Source of the DNA: Candidatus Colivivens caballi
GTDB taxonomy: Bacteria > Bacteroidota > Bacteroidia > Bacteroidales > Bacteroidaceae
Direction: 5' to 3'
Length of the DNA: 64,000 nt
Assembly: GCA_018065565.1 (NCBI GenBank)
Contig: JAGHSZ010000022.1
Coordinates: 1 to 64,000, forward strand
A program made the position numbers and the translations under genes. The notes below the pieces were generated by a model that was not told where the DNA came from, ran no database searches, and worked only from the letters and a program-made list of their open reading frames with translations. Shown here piece by piece: positions 25,484 through 34,043 of this stretch; positions within the stretch are counted from its first letter, which is position 1, and each line of letters begins with the position of its first letter.

Positions 25484-25703
25484 CGAGCGCTCATGTTTTC
25501 CTTCACGACCGCTCATGTTTTCCTTCACGAGCGCTCGAAGATTGAAAAAGGTGTACACCTTCTTGGATTTTGGTGTACACCTTTCTGCCGTTTGCTGTAC
25601 ACCTTTTTTCAGGAAGGTGTACACCTTTTTCAATTATCCTATGCACGATTTGACATTTATGAGCGCTCGTGAGGGAAAACATGAGCGCACGAAAGGGAAT
25701 TTA
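25484..25703. repeat. Array A: ten 22-bp units with palindromic 10-bp cores
   Basis: Units start at 25484, 25506, 25528, 25550, 25572, 25594, 25616, 25638, 25660 and 25682, every step exactly 22 bp. Cores in order: CGAGCGCTCA, CGACCGCTCA, CGAGCGCTCG, GGTGTACACC, GGTGTACACC, GCTGTACACC, GGTGTACACC, CCTATGCACG, TGAGCGCTCG, TGAGCGCACG. The 12-bp spacers are mostly AT-rich and differ, except that the first two are identical. CGAGCGCTCG and GGTGTACACC are perfect palindromes. The array sits between divergent promoters, about 185 bp from one and 80 bp from the other. Confidence 0.9.
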
Positions 25704-25781
25704 ATTGTTTGGCATATTGGTTGTTTTAGATTAAATGTATGATATTTTGATGAATTAGTTGCTTGTATTCGGAAAAAACCT

Positions 25782-25789
25782 TAACTTTG
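25782..25789 (+). promoter_or_regulatory. Promoter -7 box for the HExxH lipoprotein gene
   Basis: TAACTTTG at 25782-25789, with TTG 20 bp upstream (25759-25761), fits the Bacteroidota consensus. The ATG is at 25853. Confidence 0.65.
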
Positions 25790-25852
25790 CACGCAAAGTA
25801 ACATTGAGGTGGGGCGTATGAATTCACCGTGGAAATTAAAACATTATTGAGT

Positions 25853-27142
25853 ATGAAAAAACTCTTGAATGCGATGGCTGTGGCTGTTGCCGCAATTATT
25901 GGCATAATGTTCGTGTCGTGCAGCGATGATGCTGTCGATGAAGTGTTGCCGACTGTCACCCGCTCGGAATATGGCAATGTGAATGTCATTGAGATGTCTG
26001 CTCCGACTGTCACCGGACGCAGTGTGACATTTAATGCAAAGGTGCTGAACATCTGCGATGCGGGTGTGAAGAAGGTAGGATTTACTTATTCCAACAAGAA
26101 TCCGCTGCCCGAACCAAAGTCGGGCACTAACAGCCTGCGCACGACTGCAAAGTTAGCAGCTGACAGCACATTCTCTTCGACAGTCAACAGCTTGACCGAG
26201 GAAGTGACCTACTATGTCCGTGCCTTTGCCGTGTCAAACAATGCCGACACTGTTTATAGCGACATCTATTGTTTCGAGGCTGAGGTGGTGTTGCCATCTG
26301 TCACCACGATGCCAGTGGTCAATCGTGCCCGTCTCGGTGCTGTGGTGTTTGGCAAGTTTAATGTACAAGGAACTAAACCTCTGAAATCGTGGGGCGTGTG
26401 TATGGCAACAACTCCGCTGCCAACCATCAACGACATGAAGGAAGTGGCGCGTGACACCTGCAAAATTAGTGGCTTTGAAGGTGAGTTTGGCGTGTTCTTC
26501 CAGCAGCTCACACCCGATGAACTCTATTTTGTCCGCTCTTATGTGGAAACTACCGACGGACGGGTGTTCTACGGCGAGAACCGGATGTTCCGCACCACTC
26601 GTGGTGGCCAGTACTCATGGCAATGGGCATCGAATGTTGAGGGCGCAAAAGCAGCAGGGGCATACGACCGCATAACCGAGGCTATGGATTCTGCCTCCTA
26701 TTATTATAATAACTATTCCAACCTCTACCTTTCAGCTCATGTGGAGTACAACACAGGGGTGCCGACTGCCGACTGCTCATGGGGCGGATGGATTCGTTTC
26801 GGATCGAATGCCCGTTATCAGTGGGTGGGCACTGCACAGCACGAGACATCGCACGGACTTGGTGTTGGCACTGCCGGAAACTGGTCGAGCCTGTGTGTCA
26901 ACGGCAAGTGGGTGAAGCCAATCGCCAACCGCACTCTGCGTGCCGTGATGCGCGACCAGTCGCTGTCCATCAGCGGCGACTCACAACACTTCTGGCCAGG
27001 CGGTATCAACCAGCGTGAAGAGGTGACTAACGGTACACAGAATTCGTATGGCGAATCCATACAGAACGAACGGATGCTCCGTGCCAATGCCATGATTCTG
27101 AATGCAATGAGCCTTGACGGACTCGGAGGCCCACGGCCATAG
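25853..27142 (+). CDS. Lipoprotein with Fn3-like repeats and a HExxH domain
   Basis: The signal ends in a lipobox (IMFVSC followed by SDD), so the protein is probably surface or periplasmic and lipid-anchored. Two beta-sandwich repeats follow, about 50-145 and 147-245 (each with VTYYVRAFAVSN or LYFVRSYVETT-like strands). The C-terminal domain (about 255-429) contains HETSHGLGVG with His330, Glu331 and His334, a HExxH zinc motif lacking the usual third ligand of metzincins, and ends near NERMLRANAMILNAMSL. I do not recognise a characterised family. A metallopeptidase is possible; a HExxH carbohydrate-binding or structural domain is the alternative. The start is the ATG at 25853, because the upstream GTG (25829) would precede the signal peptide needlessly. 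Confidence 0.7.
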   Translation: MKKLLNAMAVAVAAIIGIMFVSCSDDAVDEVLPTVTRSEYGNVNVIEMSAPTVTGRSVTFNAKVLNICDAGVKKVGFTYSNKNPLPEPKSGTNSLRTTAKLAADSTFSSTVNSLTEEVTYYVRAFAVSNNADTVYSDIYCFEAEVVLPSVTTMPVVNRARLGAVVFGKFNVQGTKPLKSWGVCMATTPLPTINDMKEVARDTCKISGFEGEFGVFFQQLTPDELYFVRSYVETTDGRVFYGENRMFRTTRGGQYSWQWASNVEGAKAAGAYDRITEAMDSASYYYNNYSNLYLSAHVEYNTGVPTADCSWGGWIRFGSNARYQWVGTAQHETSHGLGVGTAGNWSSLCVNGKWVKPIANRTLRAVMRDQSLSISGDSQHFWPGGINQREEVTNGTQNSYGESIQNERMLRANAMILNAMSLDGLGGPRP

Positions 27143-27202
27143 TTGTGTGATTTGCAAAACCTTCATAACTGAAACCCTCAACATCCAGTATAATATAAAG
27201 AA

Positions 27203-27904
27203 ATGAGACGACTAACATTTGTGATAATGATAATGACTTCGGTGGCATGCCTTGCTGTAACGAAGTCAACCACCAAGACTGTGAAAGGTTCCGCCATGTA
27301 CTCAATGTATTTCCCGTGGGACCTCGACAAGGTGACTGTCAGTGGCATCATTGACGGAAAGACATACACCAATCTCGAACTGTTTCATGGCGTGGATTTC
27401 ATCTGTCAGCGCTTCCTCGGCGGGACGCTGGGCAGCAATCCGTTGCCTTTCTGCTATCTTGACGAAAGCACACCGCTGCTTTCTGGCGGTTACATCATCC
27501 AGTTTGCCGACAACTATGACGGGCAGACGGTGACATTCACTTTTAAGCCGGAAGCGACAGGCGAGTTGCCTGCACCGGGCGAAGCCGTGCTGACAGGTGA
27601 CCCCGACGGACGCTTGCGCAGCCTGAAAACTCCACTCTATAAGTTTGACACTGACGAACAGCGATTTGAATTCTGCCCCGAAGGTAAAATCATCAGTGCA
27701 TACGAGGCATATATCAGTGTGGAGGATTCGGTGTGGATGAGTCACAACCCATACATCGTGCCACAAGGCAGTGTGGGCATCGAACGCATCAATGCGGCAC
27801 AGGTGCTCCACCGTCGCGGCATATTCAACCTGAACGGACAGCAACTTGCTGCACCAATACGAGGACTGAACATCATTAATGGAAAGAAAGTATTTATAAA
27901 ATGA
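27203..27904 (+). CDS. Secreted protein of unknown function with C-terminal GKKVFIK tail
   Basis: A 233-residue exported protein (hydrophobic residues 5-18). Most of the chain is beta-rich without a domain I can name. The final 30 residues, GIFNLNGQQLAAPIRGLNII plus NGKKVFIK, resemble the end of the clan GH-A enzyme at 55543 and of the PL11 lyase at 60091. This tail type is common on secreted Prevotella proteins and is thought to be a sorting or anchoring signal; I infer that role. Its stop codon overlaps the ATG of the cyclophilin gene (27901-27904), so the two are translationally coupled. Confidence 0.7.
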   Translation: MRRLTFVIMIMTSVACLAVTKSTTKTVKGSAMYSMYFPWDLDKVTVSGIIDGKTYTNLELFHGVDFICQRFLGGTLGSNPLPFCYLDESTPLLSGGYIIQFADNYDGQTVTFTFKPEATGELPAPGEAVLTGDPDGRLRSLKTPLYKFDTDEQRFEFCPEGKIISAYEAYISVEDSVWMSHNPYIVPQGSVGIERINAAQVLHRRGIFNLNGQQLAAPIRGLNIINGKKVFIK

Positions 27905-28716
27905 AACTGAACATTATCAGCACTTTGATTATTTCGTTTCTGACACTGACTGCATGCAACGGACAGAACGAAAACAAGGAGACGGAAGTGATGCTCGAAA
28001 CCAATTTCGGTGACATACGCATCAAACTTTACAATGACACACCAATTCACCGTGACGCATTCATTAAGAATGTGAAGGAGGGACGGTACGACGAGTGTAC
28101 ATGGCACCGCATCATTCGCAACTTCATGATTCAGACGGGTGAACAACCAAGCCAGGCACACCGTGACACCTCTGTAGTTGATACCACCGGATGGATCCCT
28201 GCCGAAATCCGCTTCCCGCTCCACTTCCACCGTCGTGGAGCTGTGGCTGCCGCACGCGAAGGCGACGATGTCAATCCTGAAAAGAAGTCAGATCCGTTCC
28301 AGTTCTACATTGTCACCGGACGCACATACACCGATGACGGTCTGCGTGAACTCTACAACGCAGTGGAACAAACCATGGCAGAGCAACTCTACAATAAGAA
28401 AGTGGCAGCAAACAGTGAGCAACTGGAACAGTTGCGCCGCAACCGCGACCATCAGGGCGTGAGCGACCTGCTGGAAAAACTCCTTGACGAAGCAAAGTAT
28501 GAGGTGGGCAACAATCCTCCTGCTGAATACACCAGCGAGCAGAAGCGTGCCTACCGTACACATGGTGGTGCTCCTTGGCTCGACCGCGAATACACTGTGT
28601 TTGGCGAAGTGGTGGAAGGCATGAAGACCGTGCTCGAGATAGAAAAAGTGAAGACCGCTGAAAACGAACGACCACTTGGCGATGTGAAAATCATCAAGGC
28701 GTATGTCGTTGAATAG
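27901..28716 (+). CDS. Cyclophilin-type peptidyl-prolyl isomerase lipoprotein
   Basis: Periplasmic or outer-membrane cyclophilin that catalyses proline cis-trans isomerisation. The lipobox is LTAC before NGQ. The family opening VMLETNFGDIRIKLYNDTPIHRDAF, the active-site region WHRIIRNFMIQTGE, and the closing YTVFGEVVEGMKTVLEIE are clear. A long insert of about 80 residues (roughly 130-220), helical and charged, splits the domain; similar inserts occur in Bacteroidota cyclophilin lipoproteins. It is the middle gene of a three-gene plus-strand run with 27203 and 28728. Confidence 0.88.
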   Translation: MKLNIISTLIISFLTLTACNGQNENKETEVMLETNFGDIRIKLYNDTPIHRDAFIKNVKEGRYDECTWHRIIRNFMIQTGEQPSQAHRDTSVVDTTGWIPAEIRFPLHFHRRGAVAAAREGDDVNPEKKSDPFQFYIVTGRTYTDDGLRELYNAVEQTMAEQLYNKKVAANSEQLEQLRRNRDHQGVSDLLEKLLDEAKYEVGNNPPAEYTSEQKRAYRTHGGAPWLDREYTVFGEVVEGMKTVLEIEKVKTAENERPLGDVKIIKAYVVE

Positions 28717-28727
28717 CAGAAAAGACT

Positions 28728-29372
28728 ATGACCGTAAGATACGAAGACAACCACATAATCATTGTTGACAAGGACAGCTCGGAGATTGTACAAGGTGACA
28801 AGACGGGCGACCGTCCGCTGTCGGAAACGGTGAAACAATATATTAAGGAGGCGTATGCCAAGCCCGGCGAGGTGTTTCTGGGGGTGGTGCATCGACTCGA
28901 CCGGCCTGTCAGTGGCTTGGTGGTGTTTGCCCGTACCAGTAAGGCTTTGTCGCGACTGAACAAGATGTTTCAGGAAGGACAGGTACACAAGACATATCGT
29001 GCCATGGTGAAGGAACAGCCACCGAAGGACGAAGACGAACTGACACACTGGCTTGTGCGCAACGAAAAACAAAACAAGTCGTATGCCTACGACCATGAGG
29101 TGCCCAATTCAAAGAAAGCCATACTCCACTATCGTGTGATAGAGAAACTGGACAACTACTATCTGCTCGAAATCGACTTGAAGACTGGTCGCCATCATCA
29201 GATTCGCTGCCAGCTTGCCAAGATTGGATGCCCAATCAAGGGCGACTTGAAGTATGGCGCCAAGCGAAGCAATCCCGACGGAAGCATCAGCCTTCAATCT
29301 TATTCCATCAATTTCATCCATCCGGTTTCGAAAAAGAATATCGATGTGGTCAGCGAAAAGTCGTTGTACTGA
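28728..29372 (+). CDS. RluA-family pseudouridine synthase
   Basis: Converts uridine to pseudouridine in rRNA or tRNA. The catalytic Asp lies in HRLDRPVSGLVVFARTSKAL (near residue 51). The rest of the fold includes KTYRAMVKE and the RNA-binding GRHHQIRCQLAKIG segment. The length of 214 means no S4 domain, like the short RluA/TruC-type enzymes. It starts 11 bp after the cyclophilin gene and ends at a strong terminator (29422-29458). The exact target base is not deducible. Confidence 0.9.
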   Translation: MTVRYEDNHIIIVDKDSSEIVQGDKTGDRPLSETVKQYIKEAYAKPGEVFLGVVHRLDRPVSGLVVFARTSKALSRLNKMFQEGQVHKTYRAMVKEQPPKDEDELTHWLVRNEKQNKSYAYDHEVPNSKKAILHYRVIEKLDNYYLLEIDLKTGRHHQIRCQLAKIGCPIKGDLKYGAKRSNPDGSISLQSYSINFIHPVSKKNIDVVSEKSLY

Positions 29373-29421
29373 TTCGCGAATCGCCCGACTTCTAATAATA
29401 CCCCACTGCGATATATACAAA

Positions 29422-29458
29422 AACAAGTGCAGCAAACCATGAATTTGCTGCACTTGTT
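29422..29458. terminator. Terminator between pseudouridine synthase gene and fabG
   Basis: AACAAGTGCAGCAAA (29422-29436) pairs with TTTGCTGCACTTGTT (29444-29458), a 15-bp perfect stem with a 7-nt loop, between convergent genes. Confidence 0.8.
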
Positions 29459-29565
29459 GTGTAATAGATATACGGAGTTGCTTAATATGTCAGAACGAGT
29501 GTGTTTATAGAACTCGCCTTTAATATATAAAGGAGGAAATATATAAAGGAGGAATGGAGTCGGTA

Positions 29566-30312
29566 TTACATGTTCATGCCACCGTCAATCTGGATTACCT
29601 GGCCAGTGACATAACTTGACATATCGCTTGCAAGGAATGTGGCAACATTGGCAATGTCTTCCACTGTGCCGCCACGACGGAGAGGAATGCGCTTCACCCA
29701 TTCGTCGCGGATTTCCTGTGGCAGCGCTGCTGTCATTGCAGTCTCGATGAAACCAGGTGCGATGGCGTTGGCACGGATGCCGCGGCTTCCAAGTTCCTGG
29801 GCGATGGACTTTGCCAGTGCAATCAGACCTGCCTTTGAAGCGGCATAGTTGCACTGACCTGCGTTGCCGTGAACTCCCACCACGCTCGCCATGTTGATGA
29901 TGGAACCCTTGCGCTGGCGCATCATGATAGGGGCACATGCGTGGATGAAGTTGAATGCCGATTTGAGGTTGACAGCGATGACTGCGTCCCACTGTGCCTC
30001 GCTCATGCGCAGCATCAGTCCGTCCTTGGTGATGCCTGCGTTGTTGACAAGGATGTCGATGCTTCCAAATTCTTCCTTTATCTTGTTGACGACATCTTCG
30101 GTCTGCGCAAAGTCGGCTGCATTGCTGGCATAACCTTTTGCCTTGACACCTAATGCCTGAATTTCACGCTCTGTCTGTTCACCGTTCTCGTCAATAGCAA
30201 GGTCGGTGAATGCAATGTTTGCTCCTTCCTGGGCAAACTTCAAGGCGATGGCTTTGCCAATGCCTCGCGCCGCACCTGTGATTAGTGCGGTCTTTCCTTC
30301 TAATAGTTTCAT
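29566..30312 (-). CDS. fabG: 3-oxoacyl-[acyl-carrier-protein] reductase
   Basis: NADPH-dependent short-chain dehydrogenase of fatty-acid elongation. The nucleotide motif is TGAARGIGKAIA (residues 12-23), NNAG is at about 90-93, and the catalytic Ser-Tyr-Lys set is NMASVVG with YAASKAG. GFIETAMT and the closing VTGQVIQIDGGMNM are typical of FabG. 248 residues is the standard length. It lies downstream of a TetR regulator on the same strand, separated by 150 bp of 9-bp repeats. Assigned as FabG rather than another SDR because of the high overall match. Confidence 0.93.
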   Translation of the reverse strand: MKLLEGKTALITGAARGIGKAIALKFAQEGANIAFTDLAIDENGEQTEREIQALGVKAKGYASNAADFAQTEDVVNKIKEEFGSIDILVNNAGITKDGLMLRMSEAQWDAVIAVNLKSAFNFIHACAPIMMRQRKGSIINMASVVGVHGNAGQCNYAASKAGLIALAKSIAQELGSRGIRANAIAPGFIETAMTAALPQEIRDEWVKRIPLRRGGTVEDIANVATFLASDMSSYVTGQVIQIDGGMNM

Positions 30313-30344
30313 ATCTGGTTGTTTGGGATTATCGGATTTGTGGG

Positions 30345-30458
30345 GATGATGGGGGGATGGGACTAATGAGGCTTGATGGGACTCATAGGCCTAATAGGAC
30401 TCATAGGTCTAATAGGCCTAATGGGGCTTATTGGTCTTATTAGCCCCATTCGCCCCAT
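30345..30458. repeat. 9-bp tandem repeat (AGGNCTNAT family), locus 1
   Basis: Between the fabG and TetR genes. Successive 9-bp words from 30378: GGGACTCAT, AGGCCTAAT, AGGACTCAT, AGGTCTAAT, AGGCCTAAT, GGGGCTTAT, TGGTCTTAT, TAGCCCCAT, TCGCCCCAT. A related GGGACTAAT lies at 30359. The right part is partly the reverse complement of the left, so GGGGCT/AGCCCC can form a stem. Confidence 0.75.
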
Positions 30459-30463
30459 ACCAT

Positions 30464-31063
30464 TTAGTACATAAAGTGCTCCTTGTCGCGGTCTGCTCCA
30501 TACATCTTGGTCACCATGCGGAAGATGTAAGGGTAGAGTTCCTCGGGTGAGCTGACTCCGAATCGGCCGAAGATGTATGGCACTTCGCAGCCTTTGAGGC
30601 AGTAGTGTGTTATGCGTGCCATGAGTTTCACATTGCGGATGTCAAACACTCCACGGTCGTTGCCTTCGTTCATCACTCGGCGGAACAGAATCATCTCGTT
30701 GCGGTCGAAGTTCTTGCGGACACTTTCCACCTTCCAGATGTCACGGAAAAATTCTGCGCGAAGGTTTCCGTTGCGATAGACAGTCTCCTTTACAAATTCG
30801 AGGTGGGCAAAAAACAACTTTGCCATCTTCTTTTCAGGCGACATCTCCTGGCGTGCCACTTCTTCCATGCGGTCGGACAGGCGTTCCAGTTCGCTTTCGA
30901 TTACTGCAACATAGATTTCCTCCTTGCTGCTGAAATATGTGTAGAGGGTACGACGACCTTTGCCGGATGCTGCTGCTATGTCGTTCATTGTGGTTGCATC
31001 GAATCCGTTCTTTGCAAACAGAATTCGTGCAGTGTCCACCATTAAGTTTCGAGTCTTAATCAT
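30464..31063 (-). CDS. TetR-family transcriptional regulator
   Basis: A 199-residue repressor-type regulator. The N-terminal HTH is clear: ARILFAKNGFDATTMNDIAAASGKGRRTLYTYFSSKEEIYVAVIE (residues 10-55). The C-terminal helical ligand domain is not identifiable to a subgroup. Its position upstream of fabG suggests control of lipid metabolism, as with FabR or FadR-like TetR proteins, but that is inference. A -7 box on the minus strand (31161-31168) precedes it by about 100 bp. Confidence 0.88.
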   Translation of the reverse strand: MIKTRNLMVDTARILFAKNGFDATTMNDIAAASGKGRRTLYTYFSSKEEIYVAVIESELERLSDRMEEVARQEMSPEKKMAKLFFAHLEFVKETVYRNGNLRAEFFRDIWKVESVRKNFDRNEMILFRRVMNEGNDRGVFDIRNVKLMARITHYCLKGCEVPYIFGRFGVSSPEELYPYIFRMVTKMYGADRDKEHFMY

Positions 31064-31554
31064 ATGGTTCTTATAGTTTGTTTTGAATAATGAATACTGT
31101 TGCCCTCACATGAGGGTGTGAGCAATCTCGTTCTTATTCGTCATCCATCATTTTCGTCTGCAAAAGTAGTGCAATTTGTTGAAACTACCAAATAAATGTG
31201 CACTCTTTTCTGTAAACATATGTTAAAATGTATATAATCAGTCGAATAGGAATTGCACAATAGGGCGTATGGCTGCGCATGATTGCATGTGAATGCATGG
31301 TGGTGTGCAAAAAATGCTGTGGCATATGTGCAGCACTTGGCTGCGTTGTTTCTGCAACTGTTTTTTTGCCGAATAGAAATGCAAATTGATAGCAAAAAGA
31401 CATGAATTGCAGATAAATATGCACAAATGTGAAAAAAAATGAATAAATGTATTAATGTGTGTACATTTTTTTCTTACCTTTGCGCAGATTTTCCGCCTTG
31501 ATTGCAGATGGGCGGGCGTCAAGATGTTTAATTAAAGTTCCATTTTTATGCTAA
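31064..31554. other. Divergent intergenic region TetR/porin
   Basis: The minus strand reads TACTTTTG (31161-31168), a plausible promoter box for the TetR gene. On the plus strand TACCTTTG (31475-31482) is the -7 box of the porin-pot operon, giving a leader of about 65 nt with CCGCC/GGCGG and CTTGA/TCAAG pairing. Between 31200 and 31440 the sequence is AT-rich with many short palindromic words (ATGCAT, GCGCAT, CATATG) at roughly 10-bp steps, but no strict period. No gene was seen. Confidence 0.5.
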
Positions 31555-32628
31555 ATGAAAAGAACCACTCTTATTGCACTTTGCGCATGGCTTTCGGCTA
31601 TGGCGCTGCAGGCGCAGTCTGATGCTTCTTCCCATGAACAGGAGAGCGACGACGAGGGTCTGCAATTAACTATTATTCCGCGAGTTGATATTAACCCGTC
31701 GTTCTCTACAGGAAATGGCGAAAGTGCGGATAACAATCTGTTTACACCAACTCTGTACACAGTCTTCGAGGGAAACATCGGCAAACATGTTTCTTTCTAT
31801 TTGAGCAACCACTGGCTCACTTATCATCCAGAGGATCTTTATCACAACACATTCCACAGCGACCTGCCATCGTGGGTTGACCAGGCAAATGTGAACTACA
31901 ATTTCGACTGCGGACTCTCCGTCGGTCTGGGTAAGTATGCCACTGCATATGGTATCTACGAGGAAGATGCTGACGACTGGGATGCACATTCCATCATCGG
32001 TGGCGGTGGTTCTATCCTTGCTTCTGGTTTCTGGAACAGTATGATGGTCTATGAATGGGGACTTAATGTCGGCTATGATTTAGACGACAACACATCACTG
32101 ACTGGGCAGGTTCTTGCATCACCTTATGGTGAGAAACCTTTCGACAGCAAGATGTACAGTTACGGACTGCAATTGAGTTCAGAGTACGAAACTGGTGGCT
32201 CAATGCTCGCTGGTCAACTGCTTGAAATGCCAAGTGGTAAGTTTGCAAAGGTGCTGAGTGCTGGTACTCAGTATTTGTTTAACAATAATTTTGACTTGAC
32301 TATTGATGCCTTGGCATACTGGGAACCAAACGAGGACAAGACCCATAAATTCTATCAGGCACAGGCATCATTGACTTACACACCAAGCGACAAATTCAGC
32401 ATCATGGGCCGACTCGGCTATGAAAATGGTTTTGCTCCTGAGTATGGAATCGGCTACGATGAAGAGGCAGGTTGCAAAAAGAATACAATATATGGTGGCG
32501 TAAGTGCTAATTACTATCCATTGAACAATCAAGACCTCCGCATTCACGGCACTGCTGCACTCCACAACCAGTGGGACGAGGCATGGCTGTCATTCGGAGC
32601 TACTTATTTCTTCAATCTTTTCAAATAA
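31555..32628 (+). CDS. Outer-membrane porin-like beta-barrel
   Basis: A 357-residue exported protein (signal ends at about ALQAQ). The mature chain alternates short amphipathic strands, from TLYTVFEGNIGKHVSFYLSN to the closing strand LSFGATYFFNLFK, which ends in Phe as outer-membrane barrels do. Acidic residues are frequent, including a signal-proximal stretch (SSHEQESDDEG) and many loop Asp/Glu, which would suit cationic substrates. It is the first gene before potABCD, 6 bp from potA, so I infer a polyamine-uptake porin. No named family is claimed. Confidence 0.7.
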   Translation: MKRTTLIALCAWLSAMALQAQSDASSHEQESDDEGLQLTIIPRVDINPSFSTGNGESADNNLFTPTLYTVFEGNIGKHVSFYLSNHWLTYHPEDLYHNTFHSDLPSWVDQANVNYNFDCGLSVGLGKYATAYGIYEEDADDWDAHSIIGGGGSILASGFWNSMMVYEWGLNVGYDLDDNTSLTGQVLASPYGEKPFDSKMYSYGLQLSSEYETGGSMLAGQLLEMPSGKFAKVLSAGTQYLFNNNFDLTIDALAYWEPNEDKTHKFYQAQASLTYTPSDKFSIMGRLGYENGFAPEYGIGYDEEAGCKKNTIYGGVSANYYPLNNQDLRIHGTAALHNQWDEAWLSFGATYFFNLFK

Positions 32629-32634
32629 TTGCCG

Positions 32635-34014
32635 ATGAGCGACTGCATTATCCGCGTCAAGGACTTGACAAAGTCTTTTGGCGACAAGGTTGTGCTCAAA
32701 AACATTAACCTTGAAGTGAAGAAGGGCGAGTTTGTCACAATTCTCGGTCCTTCGGGATGTGGTAAAACTACTTTGTTGCGACTGATTGCAGGTTTTCATG
32801 TTGCTGACGAAGGCGTTATCGAAATGAATGGTCAGGACCTCACTGGCATGCCTCCGCACAAGCGTGCGCTCAACACCGTGTTCCAACGATATGCCTTGTT
32901 CCCACATCTTGATGTGTTCAATAATGTGGCATTCGGCCTGAAACTGAAAAATGTGCCAAAGGAGGAGATTGAGAAACGTGTGCGCAAGGTACTGAAAATG
33001 GTGTGCATGACTGACTATGAAGACCGTGATGTCAATTCACTCTCTGGTGGTCAGCAGCAGCGCATTGCCATTGCACGCGCTCTGATCAATCAGCCAGAGG
33101 TGCTTCTGCTCGACGAACCGTTGGCTGCTCTTGACCTCAAAATGCGCAAGGACATGCAGATAGAATTGAAGGAGATGCACCAGAAACTGGGCATCACCTT
33201 CATCTATGTAACTCACGACCAGGAGGAGGCTCTGACTCTGTCCGACACTATTGTTGTAATGAACGAGGGCGTCATCCAGCAGATAGGTTCTCCAATTGAC
33301 ATATACAATGAACCTCAGAACTCATTCGTTGCCGACTTCATCGGAGAAAGCAACATCCTGAATGCAACGATGATTAAGGACCACCGTGTGTCGTTCATCA
33401 ATAAGGAATTCGACTGCGTAGATGAAGGCTTTGGCGAAAATGTTCCAGTTGATGTAGTAGTCCGTCCAGAGGACATTCACATTCAGGACGACAAGTCAAA
33501 GGCTGTGTTCTTTGGCAAGGTCACATCGTGCATCTTCAAGGGCGTACACTATGAAATGCTGGTTACAACCAACGAAGGCTTTGAACTCCTTGTACAGGAC
33601 TACCGCTATTATCCTGTTGACTCTGAAATCGGAATGTCAATCCGACCAGAGGACATCCAGGTCATGAAGAAGGAGCGTATATGCAACACATTTGAAGGCA
33701 CAATGGTGTCGGCAAATGAAGTCGAGATGCTCGACGGTGCACGATTCACTTGTAACGACACTGGGCTCAGTGCCGGAACAAAGGTGAAGGTGGAAGTCGA
33801 TTTCGACAAGATCGATATGCTCGACGACAAGGATGCCGGTGCAACATCGGCACAGGTGACGGCAATTCTCTACAAGGGCGACCACTACCATCTGACCATA
33901 TCAACATACGAAGGCGACAAACTCTATGTTGACACACAGGATGTATGGGACAAGAACGACATTGTGGGTGTGGCCATCAAACCAGAGGACCTGAGAGTGA
34001 TAAAGGCTGAATAA
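32635..34014 (+). CDS. potA: Spermidine/putrescine ABC transporter ATPase, extended
   Basis: ATPase of a polyamine importer. Walker A is GPSGCGKTT, the signature LSGGQQQR, Walker [13 protein letters not shown] and the switch His VTHDQEEA. The usual length is about 370 residues; here it is 459. The C-terminal part holds three copies of the RPEDI-type TOBE landmark: [22 protein letters not shown] and [12 protein letters not shown] second TOBE-like domain therefore appears to have been added. The start is ATG 32635, since the frame-compatible TTG at 32629 is less likely. Confidence 0.93.
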   Translation: MSDCIIRVKDLTKSFGDKVVLKNINLEVKKGEFVTILGPSGCGKTTLLRLIAGFHVADEGVIEMNGQDLTGMPPHKRALNTVFQRYALFPHLDVFNNVAFGLKLKNVPKEEIEKRVRKVLKMVCMTDYEDRDVNSLSGGQQQRIAIARALINQPEVLLLDEPLAALDLKMRKDMQIELKEMHQKLGITFIYVTHDQEEALTLSDTIVVMNEGVIQQIGSPIDIYNEPQNSFVADFIGESNILNATMIKDHRVSFINKEFDCVDEGFGENVPVDVVVRPEDIHIQDDKSKAVFFGKVTSCIFKGVHYEMLVTTNEGFELLVQDYRYYPVDSEIGMSIRPEDIQVMKKERICNTFEGTMVSANEVEMLDGARFTCNDTGLSAGTKVKVEVDFDKIDMLDDKDAGATSAQVTAILYKGDHYHLTISTYEGDKLYVDTQDVWDKNDIVGVAIKPEDLRVIKAE

Positions 34015-34043
34015 AATCATTTTGTAATTGTTATTATAGAGAA

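Larger units (their letters stand above)
25247..25852. other. Divergent intergenic region containing array A
   Basis: The 606-bp gap holds the SGNH promoter at the left, array A at 25484-25703, and the lipoprotein promoter at the right. The part 25300-25483 is AT/GT-rich with no recognisable gene; a weak array-like word CGTGTACATG occurs at 25394, out of phase with the array. No RNA gene was recognised. Confidence 0.6.

Noticed and set aside
25484-25703. Array A as a CRISPR array
   Set aside because: The repeated part is only 10 bp and itself changes, spacers are 12 bp, and there are no cas genes in the window.
31200-31440. Another 22-bp array between TetR and porin
   Set aside because: Short palindromic words recur at about 10 bp but no fixed 22-bp phase could be established.
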